A DNA stretch of 64,000 bases from Bradyrhizobium australiense (GCF_013114825.1 NZ_JAAVLX010000004.1:620001-684000), one strand, 5' to 3'. Positions 1 through 8,730 are shown, counted from the stretch's first letter. Notes: a model not told the origin generated them from the sequence alone. Made by a program: numbers and translations.

Positions 1-155
1 TTTAGGCGCCGGTAAGTCTGTTTGGCGCTGCCGGAAGAGCGCGGCAGGATCCCTACGAAGGACTAAGATGTTGATTTGTACATTGAAATCTTTCTTCCAG
101 CTATTGCCGCCAAATGCAACTGATGGTAGCGGTTAGGTGTTTGGGGGAGGAAAGA

Positions 156-353
156 ATGGGCGATGTGCTTTCTCACGTACTGACTTTTATTGCCGGCCTT
201 GCCGCGGGCGTTGTGGTCAAAATTAGGTTTGATGCAAGTCGGCGTTCCGTGTCTGCCAACACCGTCTCCGGCGATAGTCAAGGCAAGGTCGAGCAAAGCG
301 GCAACACCGTTAGAGGGCACATGTCTGGTCGTGACGTGAATGTGCGAGATTGA
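156..353 (+). CDS. Small single-pass membrane protein, first gene of ABC-3C-like operon
   Basis: The product is 65 residues. The start at 156 is chosen because GGGGGAGGAAAGA lies directly before the ATG; an earlier in-frame ATG at 114 lacks this. Residues 4-21 form one hydrophobic segment, followed by a basic stretch and a polar tail. The tail ends with GNTVRGHMSGRDVNV, and the same motif appears near the N-terminus of the next protein. The stop codon overlaps the putative TTG start of the next gene by four bases (TTGA), which suggests translational coupling. Inferred role: a membrane-anchored partner or trigger of the downstream three-component system, held to it by the shared motif. No catalytic residues are visible. 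I do not recognise a named family for it. Confidence 0.6.
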   Translation: MGDVLSHVLTFIAGLAAGVVVKIRFDASRRSVSANTVSGDSQGKVEQSGNTVRGHMSGRDVNVRD

Positions 354-1024
354 CCGGGAACGCTAATGGTACTGCGGAGCCCCCGCCAGCTTCGGGTACC
401 GCGCTTACGATTCACCAGCCAACCAACACGGCGCTCACCACGAGTCAAAATGGCAATACCGTTCATGGTCACATGGGCGGCCGGGACGTAAACGTATTCG
501 CCCCCGGGGGTGACCTTCATATCACGCAGCAGTTGCCAAGTGCTAATCCCCAGAGCGTGTTCCGTAAGTTGTTCGAAAAATTGGAGAACGAGGCGGCTAC
601 GGACAAGACTCTGACAACATACATAAGGCAGTTGGAAATTTACACTCGGCGTGTCGAAGACGAGAAGGTCATTGGACTGGAGCAGAAGCTAAAGATGGCA
701 GGTCGGGAGCGCCAGGTTACGATGGCTGTGGCTCTGAAGGAGAACGTCTACGCCGACATTAAGATGAACGTGTTCTCTTCGACATATCAACTCATCGTCG
801 CGACACTTATGTCAAAGATCCACGAGCGGTTTGAAACTCAGATACGTCCGCTTATCGAAGCTGGCTTGGACAGGTCTCATATAGACAAAGTCTTCTCCGA
901 GCAGATTACAATTCCAATTTCCCAAGAACTCGATGACTGCCCTCAGTTCAAAGATGTGGCCGTCGACTATGTGCGAGGCATGGCATTCTTCCTCACCGGC
1001 AATTGTCACATTAGGTGGGATTAG
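350..1024 (+). CDS. ABC-3C system third component (CTD-type protein)
   Basis: The protein is 224 residues. Residues 1-33 are low-complexity, rich in Thr, Ala and Asn. Residues 35-50 carry GNTVHGHMGGRDVNVF, nearly identical to the tail of the preceding small membrane protein. Residues 65-224 are predicted helical and end in MAFFLTGNCHIRWD, an ending I associate with C-terminal domains of the third component of ABC-three-component conflict systems. The start is an inferred TTG at 350 that overlaps the upstream stop; no ATG lies before the motif in this frame. The stop TAG abuts the ATG of the next gene. In this class the third component usually carries the effector or sensor part; here no recognisable effector domain is present, only the motif, so the effector may be a different operon member. 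Confidence 0.55.
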   Translation: MTGNANGTAEPPPASGTALTIHQPTNTALTTSQNGNTVHGHMGGRDVNVFAPGGDLHITQQLPSANPQSVFRKLFEKLENEAATDKTLTTYIRQLEIYTRRVEDEKVIGLEQKLKMAGRERQVTMAVALKENVYADIKMNVFSSTYQLIVATLMSKIHERFETQIRPLIEAGLDRSHIDKVFSEQITIPISQELDDCPQFKDVAVDYVRGMAFFLTGNCHIRWD

Positions 1025-1522
1025 ATGCTAGTTTACCACCCCGCATTCGACGTTTATCACGGCGTCTTCCGAGCGCTCTTGTTACTGGAGAATGCTCCGA
1101 ACAAGTCGATGCCATTTGATGCGTTGCGAATTGTCGATCTCTATTTTCTTTTTCCCTACCTCTTGGCTGATTTTGAGTTTCCAAGAGGAGCTGGCCGACG
1201 CGGCCGACAGCTGGCAGGGACTAGGTCACGCTTCAATACTCTGCCTTCTCCAAAGACCTTTGTGTCGCAAATGCAGGGGCTCCATAAGCTCATCTCTGCA
1301 GCGCTTGCGGGGCGTGGCCTGATTCAGGCGGACGCGTTGAAGGACGGGAATGTGGAAAGAACAGATAATGCGTTTCCAGAAGAGTTGCTCCGTCAAGCGA
1401 CTTCCGAAGACACCGTCTTGGCTGCATACCTAGGTTCGACTCTTGCAACGATACCATTGCTAGGCAAAGACGGGCTGAAAGCGCGTTCTAGGTTGATGGA
1501 GTTTCGGTATGATCCGACGTGA
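1025..1522 (+). CDS. ABC-3C system middle component-like protein
   Basis: This is a 165-residue protein without membrane segments. It starts immediately after the stop of the preceding gene (TAGATG) and overlaps the following ATPase gene by 14 bases, so the three are almost certainly co-translated. It begins with a short segment (VYHPAFDVYHGVFR) followed by a helical region containing IVDLYFLFPYLL, features resembling middle components of ABC-three-component systems. Known role of that class: bridging the ABC ATPase and the third component. The family call rests on gene position, size and a remembered N-terminal pattern; a profile search against the ABC-3C middle-component families would decide the subtype. 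Confidence 0.5.
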   Translation: MLVYHPAFDVYHGVFRALLLLENAPNKSMPFDALRIVDLYFLFPYLLADFEFPRGAGRRGRQLAGTRSRFNTLPSPKTFVSQMQGLHKLISAALAGRGLIQADALKDGNVERTDNAFPEELLRQATSEDTVLAAYLGSTLATIPLLGKDGLKARSRLMEFRYDPT

Positions 1523-3419
1523 TCCATCGCTACGTTTGCTGCGCTTAGTCGTCACAAAATCCGGAAAGAGCGCATATGACGAAGCGTTTCATCCGGGGGT
1601 AAACGTTATCAGAAGCGAAGGAAATAGCCGCGGCAAGTCGACAATTGCCGATCTGATATTCTTCGCGTTGGGAGGCGATCTAACAGAATGGAAGGCTGAG
1701 GCAGGTAGCTGTGATCAAACGTTCGCCGAGGTTGCGCTGAATGGTGCAGTACTGACGTTGCGTCGCGAGATATCTGTTGGGTCAAGGCAAATCCCAATGT
1801 GGGTTTACTTTGGCACGTTCGTTGATGGGATCGAAAGCGCGGCCCAGGGGTGGCTAAGGCTGCCTTACGCACGATCCGGCGACAAGGAGAGCTTCAGCCA
1901 ACTTCTGTTTAGAGCGATGGGAGTTCCTGAAGTCCCTGCGGAAGAAGCCAACATCACGATGCATCAGCTGTTGCGGCTGATGTATGTCGATCAGATGACT
2001 CCTGTGAGCGCGATCTTCAGAATGGAAGAGCGGGATTCGCCGTATCGACGGCAGGCCGTAGGCGATGTGCTTTGCGGTGTGTTAGACGAGCGCATCTACC
2101 CAAGCCAGATCAGAGTGCGGCAGCTGGATAGAGAGTATGGCGAGGTCACGGGCCAATTTTCTGGCTTGATGCGGGTTTTGCGCCGCGTTGACGAAAGTCT
2201 GGATTTCTCTGATCTTCTTAGTAGAACCACTCAGACGGAGGAGTCGCGCCGGAAGGCACTGGACGAAATCGAGCAGCTGAGAGGGGCAAGATACTTATCC
2301 GACCAAAAGGAATCTGGCGGGTCGGCGGCCCTAGACGCATTGCGGCGAGATCTCGACAAGGTGAGTCGGGACATAGTTGCTATACAGCGAGACGTTGATC
2401 GCCTGGTCCTTGCGATTGAAGACGCCGATTTGTTGATTTCCGATCTAGAACGGAACTTGATTCAGATCAGACAGTCGCAGGCAACCGGGCAAGCGCTCGG
2501 GCCACTTACGTTCTCATTCTGCCCGAGCTGTTTCTCCCCAATTGCGAGAGCATCGGACGGGCACCACTGCCACCTATGCAAAAGCGAACTCGAAGAGGCG
2601 CATGACCTCTCTCGATATGCGCGACTTCGTAATGAACTTGAGATGCAGCTGAAGGAATCGCGTGAACTTCAGAAAGTGCGCGCGACAGATCGAGACGCTC
2701 TTCAACGCAGACTGGACGGGCTGCAGCGTATCAGAAGCGCGTTATCGGATGAGCTGCTGGACCGATCTAGGCATTACCTGACCGAGGCGGATGCGAGGAT
2801 TGAAGTCCTCACTCGCTCCGTCGGTTACTTTGATCGGGAATTGATTGATCTCGATAGGGATCGGAGGCTTGCTGCGGAGGTAGTTGACCTCGCTGCTCAG
2901 AAAGAGCGCCTCAACAAGGAGCTGTCGGAACTCAGGCGTAACATCGCTTCTTGGATCGAAGCCAAGGAGCAGCGGCAGTCTTCCATCTATAGCTTGATAT
3001 CCCGCATAACGGCGGCAATTCTTGAAGGAGATATTTCTAGCGATATCGAGCCGGTGCAACCCGATGGAGTTAGGTTCGATTTTCGCGATAACGAGATCGT
3101 TGTTAACGAGAAACGCGGATACTCCGCGAGTTCACGTACGATTATTAAGAACGCCTTTCATCTCGCGATGCTCTTTGCCTCCTGTGCTGATGTGAGAATG
3201 AAGTATCCCAAGTTTTTGTTGATCGACAACATTGAGGATAAAGGCATGACTCCTGCACGCAGTCACAAATTCCAGCGCCTGATCCTTGATATGAGCGAGA
3301 ATACTGAGGTCGAGCATCAGATAATCTTCACCACATCGATGCCTGATCCGGTTTGGGAGGGATCGCCGCACACTGTCGGCCCCCTGTATACTGCTACAGC
3401 TAAGTCACTGAAGGTCTAG
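1509..3419 (+). CDS. ABC-3C system Rad50/SMC-like ATPase with zinc-hook-like motif
   Basis: The 636-residue protein has split ATPase lobes around a long coiled coil. The P-loop is EGNSRGKST (residues 37-45), with Glu where Rad50-type loops have the first Gly. A coiled-coil region from about residue 200 is interrupted by CPSC (338-341) and CHLC (354-357), a CxxC-x12-CxxC pair resembling a zinc hook. The C-terminal lobe contains SASSR near residue 540 as a signature-like segment and FLLIDNIEDKG near 570 as Walker B, with Asp-Asn rather than Asp-Glu. IIFTTS follows. It is the last gene of the operon. The class is thought to sense nucleic acid or nucleoprotein disturbance and license an effector. 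Third codon positions are less GC-rich than in the genes downstream, which fits acquisition by transfer. Confidence 0.7.
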   Translation: MIRRDPSLRLLRLVVTKSGKSAYDEAFHPGVNVIRSEGNSRGKSTIADLIFFALGGDLTEWKAEAGSCDQTFAEVALNGAVLTLRREISVGSRQIPMWVYFGTFVDGIESAAQGWLRLPYARSGDKESFSQLLFRAMGVPEVPAEEANITMHQLLRLMYVDQMTPVSAIFRMEERDSPYRRQAVGDVLCGVLDERIYPSQIRVRQLDREYGEVTGQFSGLMRVLRRVDESLDFSDLLSRTTQTEESRRKALDEIEQLRGARYLSDQKESGGSAALDALRRDLDKVSRDIVAIQRDVDRLVLAIEDADLLISDLERNLIQIRQSQATGQALGPLTFSFCPSCFSPIARASDGHHCHLCKSELEEAHDLSRYARLRNELEMQLKESRELQKVRATDRDALQRRLDGLQRIRSALSDELLDRSRHYLTEADARIEVLTRSVGYFDRELIDLDRDRRLAAEVVDLAAQKERLNKELSELRRNIASWIEAKEQRQSSIYSLISRITAAILEGDISSDIEPVQPDGVRFDFRDNEIVVNEKRGYSASSRTIIKNAFHLAMLFASCADVRMKYPKFLLIDNIEDKGMTPARSHKFQRLILDMSENTEVEHQIIFTTSMPDPVWEGSPHTVGPLYTATAKSLKV

Positions 3420-3444
3420 CAGCGCCGTCTGAGTGCCGGTTCTG

Positions 3445-3722
3445 TTAGCCGGGAAGCTTGACCGATTCGATGCACCTCTTCTTCAATTGCTTCAACTGAG
3501 CCTTCGAGTAGAGTCCAAACGTAATCCCGACTTCGCTTTCATGTCCCATGATGTCCGCCACGACATTCTCCCGGTGACCTGCATCCTCAGCCTTCGTCGC
3601 GAACCAACGTCTTAAACTGTGGAAGTGATCCTAGACAGGCTCACCCCGTCCCTCGTATCATCCACGCCGATGCGCTTGCGGAGGTAGACGAACGTTCGAA
3701 AGGGCCATGGTCCGGTTGTTGT
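3445..3722 (-). pseudogene. Decayed 3' end of a second tyrosine recombinase
   Basis: Read on the minus strand, this stretch matches the C-terminal part of the intact integrase at 4646-6100, at both DNA and protein level. Shared segments include DNNRTMALS, RKRIGVDD, RRWFATKAE, MGH and YSKAQL, ending in VKLP and a stop at 3445. The reading frame breaks several times and there is an internal stop, so it cannot encode a catalytic domain. The His-x-x-Arg and Tyr regions are still visible as relics. Its upstream end abuts the nuclease remnant. The simplest reading is that an earlier integrative element, related to the one still represented by the intact gene, left its integrase tail here beside the ABC-3C cassette. 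Confidence 0.75.
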
Positions 3723-3739
3723 CCACCGCAAAGTCTATT

Positions 3740-4231
3740 GATTGTGGCTGGCTCTCGATGATCCTCCGCCAGTCCGGCATCCTCGGGCATCGTGTCGGGC
3801 CGCATACGAACACCACCGCAAGCTCTTCCGCAATAAGGGTGTCACCTATGTTCTTGCCATTGAGCAATAGGATGGCGCATTTGCGTTGTTGCACGCCTTT
3901 GCGTACCGGTCGGGCACGCGCAGCGCACCTCGTTGAGGTCAAGTGTCCCGCTATTGATCAGTTCCTGAAAGCGTTCGGTAGCGAGGTTCGCCACCGCCCT
4001 TTCATCTGGCCCCACCACACGCCGGCCTCTACTTGCCAACTCAGGCGTGTCATAGCCGACCATCCGGTACTTGGCGCCGCGTACATTTATTGTGTCTCCA
4101 TCAACGACCTGTATCTCGGCAGAGGTGATGGGGTCGGCCCGACCGGGACCAATGGCAGCAACGAAGGCAAGCACCAGCCCGAAGACGCTACTCGACTTGT
4201 GGCACCCACACTTGGACAAAAGCACCGTCAT
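3740..4231 (-). pseudogene. Frameshifted thermonuclease-family (SNase-like) gene
   Basis: The first frame starts at 4231 after GGGGGTGA and encodes a hydrophobic export-like segment, then VVDGDTINVRGAKYRMVGYD and an Arg-containing helix down to CACPTGTQ, as in staphylococcal-nuclease-like proteins. Near 3890 the frame shifts: the family's continuation (LLNGKNIGDTLIAEELA, then VCGPTRCPRMPDW) is found in another minus-strand frame. That second frame then runs into the decayed integrase tail. The start overlaps the upstream 94-residue gene by 44 bases, suggesting former coupling. Function of the intact family is metal-dependent cleavage of DNA or RNA; this copy is probably inactive unless the shift is a sequencing error. 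Confidence 0.65.
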
Positions 4232-4472
4232 TCACCCCCGATATGCGAAACTTCCAGCGCTCCAGCTCGGCGGACGGATAATCGAATCCTGCTGATTTCA
4301 GCGCCTGAACGGCCTCCGCCTCTGTCGAGGCCTTGAGGTCCGTCTCAAAGTCTGGCGAAGTGAGAGGCGCGGCAGTATCATTGTCAGGACGACCGTTGAA
4401 GATCAGGTAGCCTGTCGAGGAATCGGTGTTCAACTGGTCCGGGCTCAGTTCGTATTCTGATTCGTTAGCCAT
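4188..4472 (-). CDS. Hypothetical protein upstream of nuclease remnant
   Basis: The product is 94 residues, starting at an ATG preceded by GTGAGGACGACG. It is acidic and soluble, without signal or membrane segments. A central segment (YLIFNGRPDN) is followed by a helix rich in Glu and Ala and ends with WKFRISGVNDGAFVQVWVP. I do not recognise the family. It overlaps the first frame of the nuclease gene by 44 bases on the same strand, so the two were probably one transcription unit in the mobile region between the two integrase copies. A cargo gene of unknown function is the safest label. Confidence 0.45.
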   Translation of the reverse strand: MANESEYELSPDQLNTDSSTGYLIFNGRPDNDTAAPLTSPDFETDLKASTEAEAVQALKSAGFDYPSAELERWKFRISGVNDGAFVQVWVPQVE

Positions 4473-4645
4473 CGTCGTCCTCACCCACAAACGCTTGGAT
4501 ACGGCGGCTCAGATGACGCGAACTGGTATGCTGCTGTCAACTAGTTCCACTTTTCTAGACTGCCCCTCCGTGCTACACAGCGCAGCCATCGGGCGGTAAA
4601 AATCTCAGCCTTTTCAATGCCGTGCAGCTCCACGCTCAGTTTCCG

Positions 4646-6100
4646 CTAGGGAGCGCCATTGGCTTTGCCGGCCCTCGCCCTTGGCAACTTGACCGCCTCC
4701 ACGCATTCCCGCTTCAGCTCGGTCAATTGTGCCTTGGAGTAATGGCCGAAGGTGAGCCCGACATTCTTGCTGTGTCCCATAACGGCGGCCACCACGTTCT
4801 CCCGCTGACCAGCCTCCTCCGCCTTTGTGGCAAACCATCGCCTAAAGCTATGAAAGTTGACCTTGGACCTCCTCGCTCCCTCTCTCTTGTCATCCACACC
4901 GATGCGCTTGCGGAGGTAACCAAAGCGCTTTGAGAGGGCCATGGTCCGGTTGTTGTCCCAGCCGGTGTCTTGGAGGTCCGCAAACAGGTACTCATTCGGG
5001 TCACGCTTGCCGATGCGACCCTTCACAAGCTTCTTCAAGGCTGAATGGATGGGGATGGTGCGGATGGCGGCCGGTGTCTTCCCGCGCGTCACCGAAAACA
5101 TGCCGTCCATACAGTCGCGTACTCGCAGTTGACCAATCTCCTCCAGCCTCATCGCCGACAACGCAGCGATACGCATGAAGTCCTTGAGGTCATCATCTGC
5201 GTCGCTGTTGAGGAGCGTCAGCACCTCATCATCGGTAAACGGCCTCTCGCTGCCTTGAGGTCCATCCTGAGCTATCCGGTGAGCCCTAGGCTTCGCGAGC
5301 GACTTGCCGGCCCATGGGTTCGGTCGTATGCTGAAGCTCTTGTTCAGCCACTGCCAATACTGGCGTAATGCTGAGAGCTTCTTGTTGGCGGTGTGCGCAT
5401 GCATGCCGGCGGAGACAAAGGCCTCATCACGGAAGTCAGATGCAATGCGGTCGGTCACTGTTTCAATGAAGGTGGTCGAGGTGCCGCCTGTGTCCGAACA
5501 CCAAGCCTTGAACTGCGCCAATGCCGTGCGGGCGTCTGCCTTTGTGCGCTCACTGTATCCAGACGCGGCGAGCCACCGCTCAACGTAGAAGTCCACGGGA
5601 GTTGCGCGGCCAGAAGCGATCTTGGCGAACTCGGCACCTCTGCTACTTGTCCCCTCTTCCGCCTCTTCTTCGGCCTGACTACTCGGTACACCCTCCTGCC
5701 GGTCGATTTGCTCGGCACGCTCAACGATAGCGTACATGATGTCGTCGCGCCTTTGTGCGCTGGCCTTGGCGAGTTCTTCCCGATAGGCGAGAGCTTCCGC
5801 CGCTAGCCCCTGATGCTCTCTAGTCTCGTGACCTCCCGCGTTGGCGATCTCTTTCTTGATCTCTTCGAGTGCGGCCCAGCGAGCAATTCGCGCGACGCGG
5901 ACGTCTTCCGTCTTAAGCGAACGCACCAAGCGCTTCTTGCCGAGTACGGCTCGCAGCGTCCGGGGCACCTCAGCGACTGCGTACCACGTGGTCCCATTGC
6001 CGCGCGGCTGGATCAGGTATCGGTAGTCGCCTCTAGCGGATGCTGCCCCCAACGGTGCCCCCAACGCTTGTACCCTAACACAGGCATGATTATGCTGCAT
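4646..6100 (-). CDS. Tyrosine recombinase / phage-type integrase
   Basis: The 484-residue protein has an N-terminal region with YLIQPRGNGTTWYAVAEVP and a short basic segment, as in the DUF6538-type arm-binding head of proteobacterial integrases. A core-binding SAM-like domain follows (YSERTKADARTALAQF), then the catalytic domain. The catalytic residues are visible: Arg in LSAMRLEEIGQL, His-x-x-Arg in HSFRRWFAT, and His plus the nucleophile Tyr in VMGHSKNVGLTFGHYSK. It should catalyse site-specific integration and excision of the element that brought in this accessory region. The start is the only upstream ATG in frame and has no strong ribosome site, so translation may begin elsewhere. A decayed homologue of its 3' end lies at 3445-3722. 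I found no tRNA or clear attachment repeat nearby. Confidence 0.9.
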   Translation of the reverse strand: MQHNHACVRVQALGAPLGAASARGDYRYLIQPRGNGTTWYAVAEVPRTLRAVLGKKRLVRSLKTEDVRVARIARWAALEEIKKEIANAGGHETREHQGLAAEALAYREELAKASAQRRDDIMYAIVERAEQIDRQEGVPSSQAEEEAEEGTSSRGAEFAKIASGRATPVDFYVERWLAASGYSERTKADARTALAQFKAWCSDTGGTSTTFIETVTDRIASDFRDEAFVSAGMHAHTANKKLSALRQYWQWLNKSFSIRPNPWAGKSLAKPRAHRIAQDGPQGSERPFTDDEVLTLLNSDADDDLKDFMRIAALSAMRLEEIGQLRVRDCMDGMFSVTRGKTPAAIRTIPIHSALKKLVKGRIGKRDPNEYLFADLQDTGWDNNRTMALSKRFGYLRKRIGVDDKREGARRSKVNFHSFRRWFATKAEEAGQRENVVAAVMGHSKNVGLTFGHYSKAQLTELKRECVEAVKLPRARAGKANGAP

Positions 6101-6394
6101 TTTTCAAAATACACCAGTGTTTTCAAAGTGCGGGGTAGTATCCAGGTTCCCCAGCCAGACTCCGAAATTGCCCAACAGCTCTAACGCGTTAGGTCGGCCG
6201 ATCTGAAATCCGGCAGACAATGGTCCAAGGCCCTGGTCCACGGGAGCCGGATTGTACCTTCCTACCTACGCCGCCGAGGTCATACATGGTTTTTCCGGTG
6301 GAAATGGCCCAAGCGCCTTGCAGGTTGCGGTTTCCCAGGTGAGCTTATTTGCAGCCTGAAGACGAGCGACGTCCGCATCGCTCGCCGCCGGGCG

Positions 6395-7432
6395 ATGCTG
6401 CTTGTCCTCAAACTCGAACTGCTAATGACTTCAACGAGCAACCCGGGCCGAGCCGAACTGCAGAATGCGGTCCGTACGTGGATTGATGATTGCATCTGGC
6501 GCCGAGAGGTCCGGCGCGCGGACACCGGCGGGCTGGATTTCTTCGAGCGCGACGAGATCCAACAGATGGGGCGCCAAGAGGCCGCCGAGCTGGACGGTCT
6601 CTTCCGCCTCGCCTCCGACATGTTCGCGCCAGAACAACAGGCCGAGATCGAGCGCATTCTGAATCAACAGATATCGCTCACCGATCCGGATGCCCGTTCG
6701 ATGGCCACCAGCGGACGCGGATCGGGTGTTGTCGGCTACAATGTCCAGGTCGCGGTGGACACCGAACACCACCTGATTGTTACCTACGAGGTCATAAACG
6801 TCGGCAACGACCGTGGGCAGCTTGCTCGGATGTCGAAGCAAGCCAAAGAAGTGCTCGAAGTGGACAAACTCGAGGCGGTCGCCGACCGTGGCTACTTCGA
6901 CGGAGAGATATTAGCCTGCGAAGAGGCTGGCGTTGCAGTCACCTTGCCCAAGCCCATGACGTCGGGCGCGAAGGCGGAGGGCCGGTTCGGCAAACAGGAC
7001 TTCGCCTACCTGCCTGATGAGGACGCCTACCGCTGCCCATCCGGCCAGCTGCTGCCCTATCACTACACCAACGTGGAGCATGGGATGACGCTGCGCCGGT
7101 ACTGGTCGACGGCGGCTTGCCAAGGCTGCGCGATCAAGAGCCAATGTACGCCGTCCAAAGAGCGCCGCATCACGCGCTGGGAGCATGAGCATGTAGTCGA
7201 GGAGGTCCAGAGACGGCTCGATTCCAATCCCGACGCCATGCGGACGCGACGCGAGACGGTCGAGCATCCCTTCGGCACGATCAAGGCCCGAATGGGTGCG
7301 ACCCACTTCCTGATGAAGAGCCTACCGAACGTCGCCGCCGAGATGGCGTTGCATGTCCTCGCCTATAACCTCACAGGGGTGATGAACATCGTCGGCAAAC
7401 CGAGCCCGATTGCAGCCATCCGCGCCACCTGA
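6395..7432 (+). CDS. IS1182-family transposase, 5'-truncated
   Basis: The open frame encodes 345 residues, whereas the family is usually about 450 or more. From roughly residue 88 (ISLTDPDARSMATSGRGSG) it follows the IS1182-type DDE core: YNVQVAVD, VADRGYFD, and RRETVEHPFGTIKARMGATH hold the expected acidic residues, with a Cys-rich CQGCAIKSQC insert. The first roughly 87 residues do not resemble the family's helical N-terminus, so the ORF is probably a chimera between an IS remnant and unrelated flanking sequence, and is unlikely to be active. It separates the integrase region from the SPFH cluster. The start codon given is simply the first ATG of the open frame. Confidence 0.75.
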   Translation: MLLVLKLELLMTSTSNPGRAELQNAVRTWIDDCIWRREVRRADTGGLDFFERDEIQQMGRQEAAELDGLFRLASDMFAPEQQAEIERILNQQISLTDPDARSMATSGRGSGVVGYNVQVAVDTEHHLIVTYEVINVGNDRGQLARMSKQAKEVLEVDKLEAVADRGYFDGEILACEEAGVAVTLPKPMTSGAKAEGRFGKQDFAYLPDEDAYRCPSGQLLPYHYTNVEHGMTLRRYWSTAACQGCAIKSQCTPSKERRITRWEHEHVVEEVQRRLDSNPDAMRTRRETVEHPFGTIKARMGATHFLMKSLPNVAAEMALHVLAYNLTGVMNIVGKPSPIAAIRAT

Positions 7433-7710
7433 GGCTGGAAAATGCGTCCAAATGCACGACATCGCGTAGCTATAACCGGCTATCGGACGATCCGACGCGA
7501 AAACATCGGCGGCCTGCAACGATTGTCGACCACGGCCGCTTCCGAGCTATCCGTTTCCACACAACCAAGACCCTAAGACGACATTGGGCCCGATCACTCT
7601 ATGAGGGCCGGTTCGATGCAAGATCTTCCCTCGCCTCCTGTTGCAAACTGCTAACCTGATCGCATGGACAACGCTCGGCTTAGCAGCGCGCAAATCTCCT
7701 GAGGCAGCAT
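7433..7710. other. Non-coding remnant after the transposase
   Basis: No gene is visible. The stretch TCCGTTTCCACACAACCAAG around 7551-7570 resembles right ends of IS1182-type elements (a TTTTCACAC-type tip), but no matching left end was found because the 5' half of the element is lost. The rest looks like degraded sequence preceding the convergently oriented SPFH gene. Confidence 0.35.
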
Positions 7711-8730
7711 TTACGGGCCGGTCACCCTCAGACGCAGGGGCACGCGTCCCTTATCCGAGTCGACAATATAGAGCTGCAGCTTGGGCAAAATCTTCTCCAT
7801 GGCTTCCAGGTACAGTCGCGTCCTGGTGACGTCCGGTGCCTTTTCATATTCCTTCTGCAACGCCAAAAAACGGCTTGTCTCGCCGACGGCGTCGGCGACG
7901 CGCTGTTGCTTGTAGGCCTCCGCCTCGCTCAGCCGTATTCGAGCCTCGCCCCGTGCTTTGGGAATGAGGTTGCTCGCGTAAACGCGGGCTTCGTTGATCA
8001 CTTTCTCACGGTCGGCCATGGCGTTCGCGACGTCCTGGAACGCCTCTACAACCGATCTGTCGAGAGTTATTGTCATAATATTCGCAGACACGATGCGAAT
8101 GCCGCTGTGCCGACGGTCCAAGACTTCCTGCGTCTCGGCTTTGACGCGTTCCTGCACGGCGATCCGCCCCTTGGTCAGTACCTCGTCGATGGGCATGCCG
8201 ATGACCGTCTCCGTCAGCACCCCCTCGGCGACGGCCTCAATGTAGGCCGGTATGTCCTCGATCTGAAAAAGGAATTCCGCCGGATCGCGGATAACGTATT
8301 GCAGAACGAGGGCAGCATTGACGATATTGGTGTCCCCAGTCACCAACTCCATGCCGGACGGCGCGGCCGATTCACCGGCGGGTATCGCAAATCCCACGCC
8401 GACTTTCTTCACGCTGGTCGTCTTGACGACGTCCAGGCGATCAACGGGCCAGGGGAAGCGGTAGTGCATGCCGGGGCCGACCTCTGCCGCGACGGCACCG
8501 AACCGACGCACCACCGCGCGCTCATCTGCCCCGACGGCATAGAAGCCCGAGACCAGATGGGCTCCCAAAAAAAGGGCAAGGATGGCGAGGATCCAATAGC
8601 GATGGCGACGCCAAACGAGGCGCGATAGTCGGCGACGCGACCGCGGTTCGACTCCGCGCGTCAGATCTTCTGCTGCGTGGTCTGCTTCTCGCCGGGTGTC
8701 GCCTAGGGCGTGATCGGAAGCGAGCGTCAT
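7711..8730 (-). CDS. HflK-like SPFH-domain membrane protein
   Basis: The 339-residue protein has a basic cytoplasmic N-terminus, one membrane segment near residues 46-66 (YWILAILALFLGAHLVSG), an SPFH domain starting AVGADERAVVRRFGAV, and a long helical region with ADREKVINEAR and EAEAYKQQRVADA, ending in QLYIVDSDKG. This is the HflK pattern. Known role of HflK/HflC: large membrane assemblies around the FtsH protease that modulate its access to substrates. The gene start overlaps the stop of the upstream HflC-like gene by four bases, giving an HflC-HflK pair. No ftsH gene is in the window. This is one of four SPFH proteins within 7 kb. Confidence 0.8.
   Translation of the reverse strand: MTLASDHALGDTRREADHAAEDLTRGVEPRSRRRLSRLVWRRHRYWILAILALFLGAHLVSGFYAVGADERAVVRRFGAVAAEVGPGMHYRFPWPVDRLDVVKTTSVKKVGVGFAIPAGESAAPSGMELVTGDTNIVNAALVLQYVIRDPAEFLFQIEDIPAYIEAVAEGVLTETVIGMPIDEVLTKGRIAVQERVKAETQEVLDRRHSGIRIVSANIMTITLDRSVVEAFQDVANAMADREKVINEARVYASNLIPKARGEARIRLSEAEAYKQQRVADAVGETSRFLALQKEYEKAPDVTRTRLYLEAMEKILPKLQLYIVDSDKGRVPLRLRVTGP

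Noticed and set aside
6101..6394. An attachment site or tRNA next to the integrase.
   Set aside because: No cloverleaf sequence and no direct repeat matching the other island edge could be found by eye.
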